Part shown: positions 23,943 through 34,790 of the stretch, one piece after another
Numbering within the stretch: the stretch's first letter is position 1
How the letters are laid out: every line of letters begins with the position of its first letter
Origin: Sinotaia quadrata
Lineage: Eukaryota; Mollusca; Gastropoda; Architaenioglossa; Viviparidae
DNA length: 64,000 nucleotides
Assembly (NCBI GenBank): GCA_028829895.1
Contig: CM054182.1
Span: 86,325,546 to 86,389,545, forward strand
Direction: 5' to 3'
Position numbers and translations under genes: made by a program
Notes under the pieces: model-generated
What the model saw: only the letters and a program-made list of their open reading frames with translations
What the model was told of the DNA's origin: nothing
Database searches by the model: none

Positions 23943-24325
23943 AGCATGCCTCGCAAGCTCAGGGGTACTCTTTTGGACAAAGTGCGCACAAAAGCATGCC
24001 CCGCAAGCTCAGAGGTACTCTGTTGGACAAAGTGCGCACAAAAGCATGCCCCGAAAGCTCAGAGGTACTCTTTTGGACAAAGTGCACACAAAAGCATGCC
24101 CCGCAAGCTCAGAGGTACTCTGTTGGACAAAGTGCGCACAAAAGCATGCCCCGAAAGCTCAGAGGTACTCTGTTGGACAAAGTGCGCACAAAAGCATGCC
24201 CCGCAAGCTCAGAGGTACTCTTTTGGACAAAGTGCGCACAAAAGCATGCCCCGCAAGCTCAGAGGTACTCTGTTGGACAGTGTGCGCACAAAAGCATGTC
24301 CGCAAGCTCAGAGGTACTCAGAAGA
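23943..24325. repeat. 50-bp minisatellite
   Basis: About 7.5 copies of AGCATGCCCCGCAAGCTCAG plus AGGTACTCTGTTGGACAAAG and TGCGCACAAA. Copies differ by CGCAAG/CGAAAG and CTGTTG/CTTTTG. A period that is not a multiple of three opens all three plus-strand frames at once, each reading the same peptide in shifted order. Confidence 0.95.
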
Positions 24326-24342
24326 GAGACAGATTGATATTT

Positions 24343-24516
24343 ATGCAATACAACACAGAAGAAATAGCTCAGATCTCCAAGCTATGTTGTCCCCTATCTC
24401 TAGAGTGGAAAAGAAAGTTTCTTCACAATTGGAAAGGCAGAAGTGGAGCGTCAGATTCACATGTACACGTTCAAACTGACGTGAAACTGTCGAAAATTTG
24501 CTGCGACGCAAGCTGA
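24343..24516 (+). CDS. small ORF, 57 codons, unknown
   Basis: An ATG-initiated frame immediately after the 50-bp array starts MQYNTEEIAQISKLCCPLSL and is Lys/Trp/Cys-containing with plausible composition. Another plus frame and the minus strand are also open here, which lowers confidence. No domain was recognised. Confidence 0.15.
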   Translation: MQYNTEEIAQISKLCCPLSLEWKRKFLHNWKGRSGASDSHVHVQTDVKLSKICCDAS

Positions 24517-24642
24517 GACCTATCGCCACAGTCTAATGACACACAAGTTGACACAGCCATTGTCCACTTGCCGCACAGGAGTGGCCATCGTGGTATTGAA
24601 GCAAACAATGTCCCCCCCCCCACCTACCACCTACCCCGACAG

Positions 24643-24751
24643 CCTAGTTCGAGCCCGGAGGACTGTGACCAGTGCGAACACGTAAGAAGACCACCGGCAG
24701 CAGTCAATCCAGCAATCCACTTTTGTAAACTTTTCAAATACAAAGGGGGCG
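24643..24751 (+). CDS. candidate internal exon, unknown
   Basis: A C-rich tract ending CCGACAG (acceptor at 24642) is followed by 36 open codons plus one base. It reads PSSSPEDCDQCEHVRRPPAA, then ends IHFCKLFKYKGG at a GGCG|GTAAGT donor (24752). It contains a C-x2-C pair and an H-x-C, but no zinc-binding fold can be claimed. No ATG is in frame after the acceptor, so upstream exons would be needed. Confidence 0.25.
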
Positions 24752-26504
24752 GTAAGTTACAGGTTTTGTCTGTATCTTTAAAGTCCTGAAGTTGGGCAAA
24801 ATAGGGCCCCTTTCAGGTACTGTACTGTCTTTAGTTCGGATTTTATTTCAGGGCACAACCAGTAATCTGACACCCCTCTCTATCACTAGTATGTACAAGT
24901 GAATTTTACACTTACGTAGACAAGTTAGTTTTACGCTTACGTAGACAAGTGGCGTGGTGTGATGATGTTGCGGTGGTTGTGATTGTTTTTCTCTTTATTT
25001 TTCAAAGAACGTTTCAATAACATAGTCATTAAGTAGGAATTCGTAGTAAAATAAGAAAATTAAAACGAGATTGAGAATTACCCTTATTTTTATTCTCAAA
25101 ACATTTTGCACACAAAATCCATAAGAACAAGATGTTTAACCGTAATCTACAAATACAATTACATGCCCCCTTCTCCCTTTATGTAAGAGGTTCCATAAAT
25201 AATGAAAATTTCTTGGACAATAGTGACGTCATGGAGAACTATCAAAAGCTGACTGCAAAACGTGAAAACAAGTTCGGTAGTAAGCATCAATCCATACATC
25301 TGTTTGATCTACCTATCTATTCCCATTTTAAAGTTATTTCTGCTTTTTCGTAATGGCAAGAACATTGCTACAAAGGAGCCTGACAGCTTATCCTTTATTT
25401 AATAATTTAAAAAATAATAATAAGCATCATTATAATGAGGAATGGAAATTATAATAATGTAAAGAGGTTCGAACCCAGATCAAAGTGTCTACCAAGAAGT
25501 ATAAACGATCAAACCCGTGGAACAATCTCAGTTAATCGGACAAATGTTGGTCCATAATTACCTCCCCTATATCACTTACGGAAAGGTAAGAGTGGAGACA
25601 AAATGTAAGCTCAGCCCCAAAGAAAGAAAGCAACACACAAATAAGTTTTCTAAAAAGGCCTACGATCATGGAAACAGCCAATCGTAAAAGAGAGACATGC
25701 GTCACAGACCACACCACGCAAGCCGCACCGTCACCTTACTGGGAATGTCAGGCGTACGTCAGGCGTACTTCTATCTGAGAAGGTGGTCGTAATGGCATTG
25801 CTTTTAACTGTGTGCTAGCCACGACCTCTGACACACTATCTGCGAACCAATTACTGAAAAGATATGGGGATTTCATCCTAGAAATTAAAGCAACTACGGG
25901 TTCCTTCTTGAGTGCTTACCTGAAGTATTTGTCTACAGATATAAATTTACTTACCGTGCCGTGTAGTGAATTGTGTGCGTCTTTAAGTTATGTAATTAAA
26001 TCATACGTGATATTTGTCAAACCTGAATACATTGCTAATAAATAACAGAAGATTTAAACTGGGGAAAATTGTTTAATTATATTTCAGATTTCAAGCCATA
26101 CATTTTAATTCATATCAGGTTCTAGTGTTTCTTGTACATTAGAATCGAGGTTGATTTACGTAGTATTGTTGTAGGTTTTATAACGTATTTATTGACAAGT
26201 GCATAATTTAAATTATTAAAAAGAAGCCTCATTTTAAAATGTATTCTACTAGTCTTTTAAAAAGACAGGAAGTTTCAAATATTAAAATATTTAAATAGAA
26301 AATAATTAATAATTTACAATAATGTATAATGGTTCTTTCAGCAGACTGCGATGACATGTATATAATGAAGCTATTCTTTGAAAATTTTTGTTATTATAGG
26401 GTGTAATAAAAGTCGTGTTACTTATTTCATACGAATAAAAATAACTGTAAAACTAAAAGGCAAAACGATCTCCCAATATTAAGAAAATAATACCATTGAT
26501 TGAC
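24752..26504. other. AT-rich intergenic or intronic DNA
   Basis: No supported gene. It holds a short repeat (TTACGCTTACGTAGACAAGT, 24905-24950), a CRE palindrome at 25224 and a GGTTCGAACCC box at 25466 with no matching A box, so no tRNA is called. Confidence 0.5.
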
Positions 26505-26800
26505 AACTGTAACAGAAATGTATACGAATGTAATTATGTAAAAAAAAATGTATATGTAGGTAATTGTGTTTATATATTTAAATATGTACTAAATGTATAC
26601 GTTTGTTACTGTATATATGTGTACAGAAATGTATATGTATGTCACAGTGTAGAGAAAATGTATATGTATGTCGTGTACAGAAATGTTTATGTATGTCACT
26701 GTGTAGAGAAAATGTATATGTATGTCGGGTACAGAAATGTTTATGTATGTCACTGTGTTGAGAACTGTACATGTATGTCACTGTGCGTAGAAATGTTTAT
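26505..26800. repeat. about 30-33-bp minisatellite
   Basis: Imperfect copies of GAAATGTATATGTATGTCAC plus TGTGTAGA, most regular at 26625-26790. Confidence 0.85.
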
Positions 26801-27010
26801 TAAAATTATAATTGTAAATAGATATATAATGTTTATTAAAGTTAAAATTGTAAATAGATATGTAATGTTTATTAAAATTATAATTGTAAATAGATATGTA
26901 ATGTTTATTAAAGTTAAAATTGTAAATAGATATGTAATGTTTATTAAAGTTAAAATTGTAAATAGATATGTAATGTTTATTAAAGTTAAAATTGTATACA
27001 AAAAATATAT
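26793..27010. repeat. 36-bp minisatellite
   Basis: Six copies of ATGTTTATTAAAGTTAAAAT plus TGTAAATAGATATGTA. The period is a multiple of three, so both strands read Ile/Val/Tyr repeats. Confidence 0.95.
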
Positions 27011-27460
27011 GTTTATTAAATGTGTATTTGTGTACAAAAATATAGGTCTATGTAACTGTGCATAGAAATGTGTATGTGATAATTATAAATGTGTTCTGAA
27101 TGTGTTTACAATGAATAGAATACGTTTACCGTGTGTTCTAAATCAAATTACGCATTGTTTTATTTTTTAAATGCAGGTATTCGATGCATAGAAAACAACC
27201 AATTAAAAATCTTAAAATAAAAATTTTAGTGTAAAAATGAGAGAGAATTAAATTAAAACTTGTTCCTTGTTTTTAACGAACCCAGAAAATCGGTCTACTT
27301 AAGAACAACTCTAATCGATATTTCGTTGTTAGCGGTTTTCGTTACTGGTTAGCGGTTTTCGTTACTGCGCTGTCAATTTCGGTTACGGCATTGTAACGAA
27401 AATGATAACGAAGTGGAAATAATTTTGATTGGGGCTCAAGAATGACTGGAGCTTTAAGGA

Positions 27461-27650
27461 AGATTGAGGTCTAAGGCCCGCCTTCAAAAGTGGTGATTTA
27501 GGCCATTTTAGGGGACTGCTCTGTATGATGTTTTCGAACCTGCAACAACTACAAGATGCAGAAGCATTGGACACAATGTCGCTGATGATTCGGCAGACTG
27601 GACGACGACAACTTGCAGTGACGTATGCACGCGCGGGTCAGTGGTCATAA
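27461..27650 (+). CDS. possible ORF or terminal exon, unknown
   Basis: A frame open from about 27461 has an ATG at 27525 that gives 41 residues to the TAA at 27648. The segment begins MMFSNLQQLQDAEALD and ends TYARAGQWS, with Gln/Arg/Ala-rich composition and GC above the neighbourhood. The upstream in-frame part lacks an ATG, so this could be a small protein or a last exon. A minus-strand frame overlaps it. No family was recognised. Confidence 0.25.
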
Positions 27651-27714
27651 AAAATGGACATACAGAGAGGACTAGAGGTGCGGACTGTTTCTTTAGAGGA
27701 CTAAAATACGTACT

Positions 27715-27990
27715 TCTAAGGTCAGAGGTCCTGGTTAACGTTCTAGCCGTGTGCTGTTTTAAATTACTTTTCTTAGTTCAGTTTTAAAAAAAAATAGGCC
27801 AACGATTTGAGAATTGCGCTAAACTGTCCCTTATATTTTCAGTAGTTAAGAGGTTAATAATCTGAGAATTGTTTACAAGTACATCTCCTAAAGTCAGTGG
27901 TTAAATGGTTAATAACCAGAGTGTTGATTACTGTTTGCTTGTGTGTTGGCATCAAAAGGCGGGGGAGGGGGGGGGGAAGAGGGAATCGAG
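27715..27990 (+). repeat. degenerate about 57-bp repeat with tRNA-like A-box
   Basis: Four diverged segments near 27721, 27778, 27840 and 27895 share a TCAGTGGTTAA..GGTTAATAACC..GAGTGTTG pattern like the 5' half of a tRNA. After the last one comes GGGAATCGAGCCC (27980-27992), close to a B box. This could be a decayed tRNA-derived SINE or a tandem array grown from its head. Confidence 0.3.
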
Positions 27991-28589
27991 CCCATGCTTG
28001 TGCGGCTGTTCAGCTTGTTATTATACTCTTGAATACTATAATGTATTGGCGATATAATTTACCACTGCTTGAGAAATAAGGATATTTAATATAAAAATAT
28101 ATTAGCAAGAGGAGCAATAATTGTAGCAGTTTTTGAAAAATAAATATTATTTTATTGATTTTTATCTTGAGCAAACAGTATCACTTTTATTGGAGCTCAG
28201 TTTATAATAAAATGAAATTATTCATGCTAAAACAAATTTGGCAATAAGTAAATTACTATACTGGACAGTATTACATAATAGCTAATGTTACGGAGTGCTG
28301 ACCAATGAACCATCAAGTAGATATACACATTTTTAAATGATGCATATATTTAATGCTGACAAAAACGCGCGGTTATTAGGCAGTAAACAAAATACCTATA
28401 GTTATATTTACCATCAGCTAGTTAAAATGGTTTTAATGATGGTCACTTAACTAGACAGTTATATTTGCAACTGGCAAATAATGCTGATTAATAAGCCAAT
28501 CAGCTAGCGATGTGTAGCGATAGCCAGTAAACCACACTACTAGTTTACCTAGGGCTGGCAGTAAACCAACAGTTTGTCTGTCAACATAC
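27991..28589. other. AT-rich, no feature seen
   Basis: Downstream (intron side) of the candidate exon at 28590-28647. No repeats of note. Confidence 0.5.
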
Positions 28590-28647
28590 CTGAATCTGGC
28601 CAGGGCCAATTTTGGTAGTCGCCGCCCCCGTCCACCCTGAGAGCCAT
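28590..28647 (-). CDS. putative first coding exon, unknown
   Basis: A minus-strand ATG at 28647 opens 19 codons, MALRVDGGGDYQNWPWPDS, plus one base. It ends at TTCAG|GTATGT, a good donor at 28589. The stretch 5' of it, to about 29110, is richer in GC and CpG than its surroundings and could be a promoter or 5' UTR. It contains a small upstream ORF starting MATARSAG at about 28917. The exon ends in phase 1 with G, the same as the candidate at 60432-60522, so the two could be alternative first exons. Competing frames cross the region (131 codons at 28451-28846). Confidence 0.28.
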
Positions 28648-29211
28648 AGCGAGAAATACAGGAGGGCCAGGTGCCTATAGGTTTAATCCACCACACAAAC
28701 TGTCTGGAGCTGTTCGCGTTTCTTTCCCAACGAAAACAGAAAACAACACAGCAGAGATGACACTCAGGCAAAGATTGTAGGGAACATTTCTCCCACAGAA
28801 GAAAAAATAAACATAAAGCAAACTTTGCAGCCCTAAACAAAACCACTTCAGCTCATTAACGGCTATTGTGATCAAGTATACTCCGAGTGGCTAACCCTGC
28901 GCTCCGAGCAGTGGCCATGCGCAAGAAACACACACGGTCGGTACTCAAGCGAGCGGCAACTGTCTAAACTGTCTAAACGCCAGGTATTTCAATAATTTAC
29001 TCGATGGCTACGCTTGGATGGCGAGAGGCAGAGATGACATGGCATACACATACACTGTGCTATGCATGATGGACCCCGCTCCGGCTACGCGCTTTCAGCT
29101 CGGTGCGTTCCCTAGGGCACAGGTTCTTCAGCCAACCACAAGCGACCGTCGTAGGGTCCGTTAACGGGTTCAATTGACGCGCGGCGTACGCACCTAATTT
29201 GCAACGTAAGG

Positions 29212-29345
29212 ATGCGCCCACTGCAGCAAGTCAAAGGACTTTTAATGCTGCACCGACCCACTTGAAGTATGTAGTTGCGCCCACTGCAGCGAGTCAAAGG
29301 GTGTGTTAAATATTGCACCGAAAAAACTGAAGTATGCAGATGTGC
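29212..29345. repeat. about 66-bp tandem duplication
   Basis: Two copies of GCGCCCACTGCAGCRAGTCA followed by AAGG, TTGCACCGA and GAAGTATG. Frames across it on both strands (29112-29318 minus, 29303-29485 plus) have protein-like stretches but no ATG or convincing splice pair. Confidence 0.8.
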
Positions 29346-30540
29346 TCCGAGTGACCAGTCCAGTCAAAATATTTTGCCATGGTAATCAGGCATTCGAAGT
29401 TCAAATAGTATTGTCCCATGCTACACAGGTACGCTTCCACCATGGACGCCAAACTGTAACCACTTATGGCGAGTCAGCACGCTGAAGCTTAGTTGAGACG
29501 CCACTTTTCTTTGGCATACCCATCCACGCTTGATCTGAACGAGCCAAGAATTAGGTATTTATCCATCCCTTTCCACTTTAACATTTGCCCAAACCTAATG
29601 ATGCACGTGTCTCGACAAAGCCTGTAGGATTGTAAACCCAAACTGAAGTATCCACGTTAATTCTCGATCCTGAATTAAACAGCCTTTAGCCATCCATAGT
29701 GTTGACTAGCCCAGAATAATTATTTTCATAGTTAGGCCACACTAATTATCGTCCATCCGTGTAAAACTATTTTTTGGGGGGGAGGGGGGGCATCCCTAAT
29801 GTAATTATCGATAAACTCTGCAGATTTAATGCCCAAGATGCCCTATACTAAATACCACGATCCCCTACACTAAATCCTCACCACGACCCCTCCTCCCTTA
29901 CACTAACTCCTGACCACAATCCCCTACACTAAATCCTCACCAACGCTTGATAAATACTTATAGTCATCCCCACTAATTCTCGACATTTCTTAGCTACATA
30001 CATACCCGCATTAATTTCTACACACCTTACAATACATATAATTAGTTACTATTCTCAATTGCATATTATACATCCACATTATTTCACGGTCACGCTAAAG
30101 TACACATTCATCCATATCAATGCGTGAATACGTTAAATCATAGTCATCCGAATTAATGCCTGACCATGCTAAATTTAGTAGTTATTCATATTAATTCTCG
30201 ACCATCCTAATGCATGTTCCAAATCCTCTATTAATCTCGAAGGTCAATGAAAAACTATTAAAATAGTGTTCTACGTTAGTTGTTATTATCGGCAAATACG
30301 AAAGCAACACTTTTCTTTACGCACGCACTCGCAAACTTATGCACGCACGCACGCACACACACACACACGTACACGATCGAGTGACAACCGCTATGATTTT
30401 GTAGTAGGAGTGATGACCAGTGAGTTTCTGCCGTCACCACTGTTGGCCACCAGGGAAGTTCTCGCTATGAGCTCGCGAGATATCAAGGTCTCCACTGGCT
30501 CTGCCAAGCGTGACTGACATCTGTTCGTGAAACACTTGGG
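29346..30540. other. unique DNA with minor duplications
   Basis: Contains a G-run at 29776-29790, CCCTACACTAAATCCTCACC repeats at 29860-29945, scattered TTAATTCTCGA motifs (29650-30235) and a CA run at 30345-30371. No gene is supported. Confidence 0.5.
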
Positions 30541-30544
30541 TCGG

Positions 30545-31195
30545 ATATTTTATTGGATGCAGTTTGTACTTGTCGTGCGTGTGAAGTGTTGCTTTACCAC
30601 GATGCAGGTTGTACTTGTCGTGCGTGTGAAGTGTTGCTTTACCATGAGGAAGGTTGTACTTGTCGTGCGTGTGAAGTGTTGCTTTACCACGATGCAGGTT
30701 GTACTTGTCGTGCGTGTGAAGTGTTGCTTTACCACGATGCAGGTTGTACTTGTCGTGCGTGTGAAGTGTTGCTTTACCACGATGCAGGTTGTACTTGTCG
30801 TGCGTGTGAAGTGTTGCTTTACCACGATGCAGGTTGTACTTGTCGTGCGTGTGAAGTGTTGCTTTACCATGAGGAAGGTTGTACTTGTCGTGCGTGTGAA
30901 GTGTTGCTTTACCACGATGCAGGTTGTACTTGTCGTGCGTGTGAAGTGTTGCTTTACCACGATGCAGGTTGTACTTGTCGTGCGTGTGAAGTGTTGCTTT
31001 ACCATGAGGAAGGTTGTACTTGTCGTGCGTGTGAAGTGTTGCTTTACCACGATGCAGGTTGTACTTGTCGTGCGTGTGAAGTGTTGCTTTACCACGATGC
31101 AGTTTGTACTTGTCGTGCGTGTGAAGTGTTGCTTTACCACGATGCAGGTTGTACTTGTCGTGCGTGTGAAGTGTTGCTTTACCATGAGGAAGTTT
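30545..31195. repeat. 45-bp minisatellite, about 14.5 copies
   Basis: The unit is GATGCAGGTTGTACTTGTCG plus TGCGTGTGAAGTGTTGCTTTACCAC, almost perfectly conserved. Two variants occur: A (CACGATGCAG) and B (CATGAGGAAG). Their order from left to right is A A B A A A A B A A B A A A B, with TTTG instead of GTTG in the first, thirteenth and last. Being stop-free and 15 codons long, the unit leaves at least four frames open for 214-264 codons on both strands. No promoter, splice or domain evidence supports a protein. Confidence 0.95.
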
Positions 31196-31234
31196 GATTT
31201 TGGTCGCAGGTAAATCGACAAGCGACAAACAATT

Positions 31235-31770
31235 TAGCAGACGTTACTCCTAAAATTTTACTAGATGATAACTTTTAACATTTTACTAGGTGTTACTTCT
31301 ACCATTTTGCTAGAGTTTTAGCATGTTACTAGGCGTTACTTCTAACATTTTACTAAACGTTAACTTCTAACACTTCACTATATGTTATTTTGTAAAATTT
31401 CACTAGACGTTACTTCTAACATTTCACTAGGTGTTACTTCTGACATTCCACTAGGTGTTACTTCTGACATTCCACTAGGTGTTACTTCTGACATTCCACT
31501 AGGTGTTACTTCTGACATTCCACTAGGTGTTACTTCTGACATTCCACTAGGTGTTACTTCTGACATTCCACTAGGTGTTACTTCTGACATTCCACTAGGT
31601 GTTACTTCTGACATTCCACTAGGTGTTACTTCTGACATTCCACTAGGTGTTACTTCTGACATTCCACTAGGTGTTACTTCTGACATTCCACTAGGTGTTA
31701 CTTCTGACATTCCACTAGGTGTTACTTCTAACATTTCACTAATCTTTACTTCTAACATTACATTTCGATT
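31235..31770. repeat. 24-bp minisatellite with degenerate edge
   Basis: About thirteen near-perfect copies of CACTAGGTGTTACTTCTGAC plus ATTC (about 31420-31730). Decayed copies (TTTTACTAG..GTTACTTCTAACAT) extend left to 31235. Eight-codon periodicity opens frames on both strands. Confidence 0.95.
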
Positions 31771-32234
31771 GGCGCCACTACTAACATAACTGGGTTCGTA
31801 TATATGAAAAATCCTTTCATATTTTATTCAAGATTTTATTATATCAGATATTCAGGTTATTCTGATTAGTTGAAATTATAATATCACAAATTCATTTTAT
31901 GATATCACTTATTCGACTATGTGATAATCCTAAAATCGTGAGAAAAGTGAAATGGGCCTCCAGAAAAATAATTTATTATATCACGTGCTAAATCAATTAT
32001 AATTGTTTCAATTTGTGACGACACAAAACCTTGAATAAAAATCGAAACAGATCAACATAGATACTGCCGACTATAAATTATTACATATTAGAGATGTTAA
32101 GTCTGTTACATCATTAAACAGGTTTTCAGCTGACGTCAGCATAATGAAAACTTACGCTTTCATAAGGAGGTTGTTACGTGTGCTTCAATGTAATTTATAT
32201 CACACAAACCTACAAGCACATATATATTACATAT
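31771..32234. other. AT-rich, no feature seen
   Basis: Only a CRE palindrome (TGACGTCA, 32131) stands out. Confidence 0.5.
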
Positions 32235-33345
32235 ACAAATATGCACAGACATAAATAGACAGACAGGGAAAACTAACTAGCAAACTTAGACAGAGGGAAA
32301 GCTAGTTAGGAAACAGAGAGACAGAGAGAAAGCTAGCTAGCAAACTTAGAGAGACAGAGAGAAAGCTAGCTAGCAAACTTAGAGAGACAGAGAGAAAGCT
32401 AGCTAGCAAACTTAAACAGAGAGTGAGAAAGTAGCTAGCAAACATGATAGACAGAGAGAGAAAGCTAGCTAGCTAGGTAACTTAGACATACAGAGAGAAA
32501 GCTAGCTAGCAAACTTGGTAGACACAGAGAGAAAACTAGCTAGCAAGCTTAGACACAGAGAGAGAGAGAGAGAGAGAGAGAGCTAGAAACCTAGACAGAG
32601 AGAGAGAGCTAGAAACCTAGACAAAGAGAGAGAAAGATAGCTAGCAAACTTGATAGACAGAGACAAATAGCTAGCAAGCTTAGATAGACATAGCTAGCAA
32701 GCAAGAACGTTTGACAGAAAAGAGCTAACTAGCTTAGAAAGAGAGAAAGCAAGCTTAGATAGATAGATTGCTAGCTAGCAAACTTAAATATACAAAGAGC
32801 CAGCAAGATTAGATAGGCAGAGCTAGGAAGCTTAGATAGACAGACAGCAAACTAGCTTAGACAGACAGAGAGCTAGATAGCAAGCTTAAACAGACTGAGA
32901 GCTAGATAGCAAGCTTAAACAGACAGAGAGCTAGCTTAGATAGACAAACACTAGCTGCCAAGCTTTGATAGACATACAGCTATTCAGCAAGCTTAGGTAG
33001 AGAGTAAGCTTACATAGACAAGAAAGCTAGCTACCTTAGATAGAAAGCTAGGTAGCAAGCTTAGATAGGCAGCGAGCAATTAAGCTTAGATAAAGAGAGA
33101 GCTAGCTTGCTACCTTAGATAGTTAGAGAGCTAGCTAGCAAGCTTAGGTAGGCAGAGAGCTTGCTACCTTAGAGAGACAGATAGCAAGCTAGCTTAGATA
33201 GACAGAGAACTAGCTAGCAAACTTAGGTAGGCAGAGAGCTTGCTACTTAGATAGAGAGCTAGCTAGCTTAGATAGTGAGGTAGCTACCTTAAATAGGCAA
33301 AGATCTAGCTAGCTAAGAAAGAGATTAGATAGAGTTAAAGAGATT
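32235..33345. repeat. 1.1-kb degenerate AGCTAGCTAGCAAACTTAGA array
   Basis: Dozens of imperfect copies combine ACAGAGAGAAAGCTAGCTAGC with AAACTTAGA. Spacing varies from about 20 to 40 bp. The AGCTAGCT and AAGCTT pieces are self-complementary. A pure GA run interrupts it near 32560-32582. Confidence 0.9.
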
Positions 33346-33648
33346 TTAAAAAAACACACATAAAACATCAGTAGTCTTTACTAGCATACAAATTCCTTAT
33401 TTATTTTTTTTAAAGGGTGTTATCTCACGTCAGAACAATAACAAAACCAGTCTTCTTTGCAGTAGTTAAAAGTTGTGTGACGACATTATATCGTCACTGT
33501 TCTTTAGAAAGATGTCACTACAATCCAATTAGCATGCATTATAGAAAAGACTCATCTCGCTTCCAAACGCGACCCTCTCTTCTCGATCCTCTGTCGTTTT
33601 CAACTGTGACACACGTATTTCGATTGTAAAGCATACTCTATTATTGAG

Positions 33649-33687
<39 letters not shown>

Positions 33688-34182
33688 TGTGTGTCAGGAA
33701 GGGTTTGGGAAGGCAGTGTATGGCCGAGAAGAAAACACTAAAATGACGGCGTTCTATTATAAACAGATGTTTTATTGTTGTGTTATTTTTTTTCTTTTAG
33801 TCTATGCTGTTAGTGAACAATAATTATTGGATTTTTTTTGTGCGCGTCTAACGTGAGTTTACTCCCTTTGATATAGCTGATGTTTGATCAGTTCTTGATT
33901 GTTTGATGTGCTTTGTTGTTATTTTTTCTTCATTTCGTATCCCACCCCACGACTATTTATTCACGAAAATATCACGTGAAATAAGTTTCTAATTTTAGTT
34001 TCAAGGTCAAGATAACTGGGATGGCGCAGTCCAAGCGTCACAGAATGACGTACTGTCGCACAATATGTTACAGTGACTGGTCACACAGATTTCAGGGAAA
34101 GAGTTTTGATATGCATAGACTGAAATGAGCCAATAACTAAACTACAATATTATATTAGTTTCCAAAGCAATAGATTTGAAAA
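33346..34182. other. unique DNA plus a (GT)n run
   Basis: (GT)n at 33650-33693. The frame at 33417-33629 starts without an ATG and has no other support. Confidence 0.5.
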
Positions 34183-34485
34183 TGAGTCACCAGTAACTAT
34201 ATTCATGTAGAGGGAAATAAGTGTTAGGTAGTTTTCAAAGCTGTAGATTGCAATGAGTCACCAGTAACTATATTCATGTAGAGGGAAATAAGTGTTAAGT
34301 AGGTTTCGAAAGCTGTAGATTGCAATGAGTCACCAGAAACTATATTCATGTAGAGGGAAATAAGTGTTAAGTAGGTTTCGAAAGCTGTAGATTGCAATGA
34401 GTCACCAGTAACTATATTCATGTAGAGGGAAATAAGTGTTAAGTAGGTTTCGAAAGCTGTAGATTGCAACGAGTCACCAGCAATT
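34183..34485. repeat. 72-bp minisatellite, four copies
   Basis: Copies start GAGTCACCAGTAACTATATT at about 34187, 34258, 34330 and 34402. Each continues through ATGTAGAGGGAAATAAGTGT. A 24-codon periodic frame results on the minus strand. Confidence 0.92.
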
Positions 34486-34554
34486 AAGTACACTAATATG
34501 GAAAGGATTATGTCATTGTTGAAACAAAATATAATACTCCTGCAATATGAGTCA

Positions 34555-34770
34555 CCAATATTCATAATAGTGAAAGGGATTTAGGGTTAGGGTTTTGGTT
34601 AGGGTAGTTGCTGTAACAATTATAAAGAGTCATATAAAGAGTCACCATAGTAGTGAAAGGGATTTAGGGTTAGGATTTAGGTTAGGATTAGAGTTTGGAT
34701 TAGGTTTAGGGTTAGGGTAGATGGCTGTAACAATTAGAAAAGTCATATAAAGAGTCACCATCAAAGTGAA
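34555..34770. repeat. about 85-bp repeat carrying TTAGGG-like runs
   Basis: Two to three copies of AGTCACCAT..AGTGAAAGGGA, followed by GATTTAGGGTTAGGG runs (34576-34612 and 34657-34722) and CTGTAACAATTA. The GAGTCACCA motif links it to the array just upstream. The TTAGGG/TTAGGA runs resemble the animal telomere repeat in an internal position. Confidence 0.8.
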
Positions 34771-34790
34771 AGTGAATGATGATTAGAGTT

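Noticed and set aside
25466..25476. GGTTCGAACCC, a perfect tRNA B box
   Set aside because: It is palindromic and has no A box, acceptor stem or T-arm partner on either strand.
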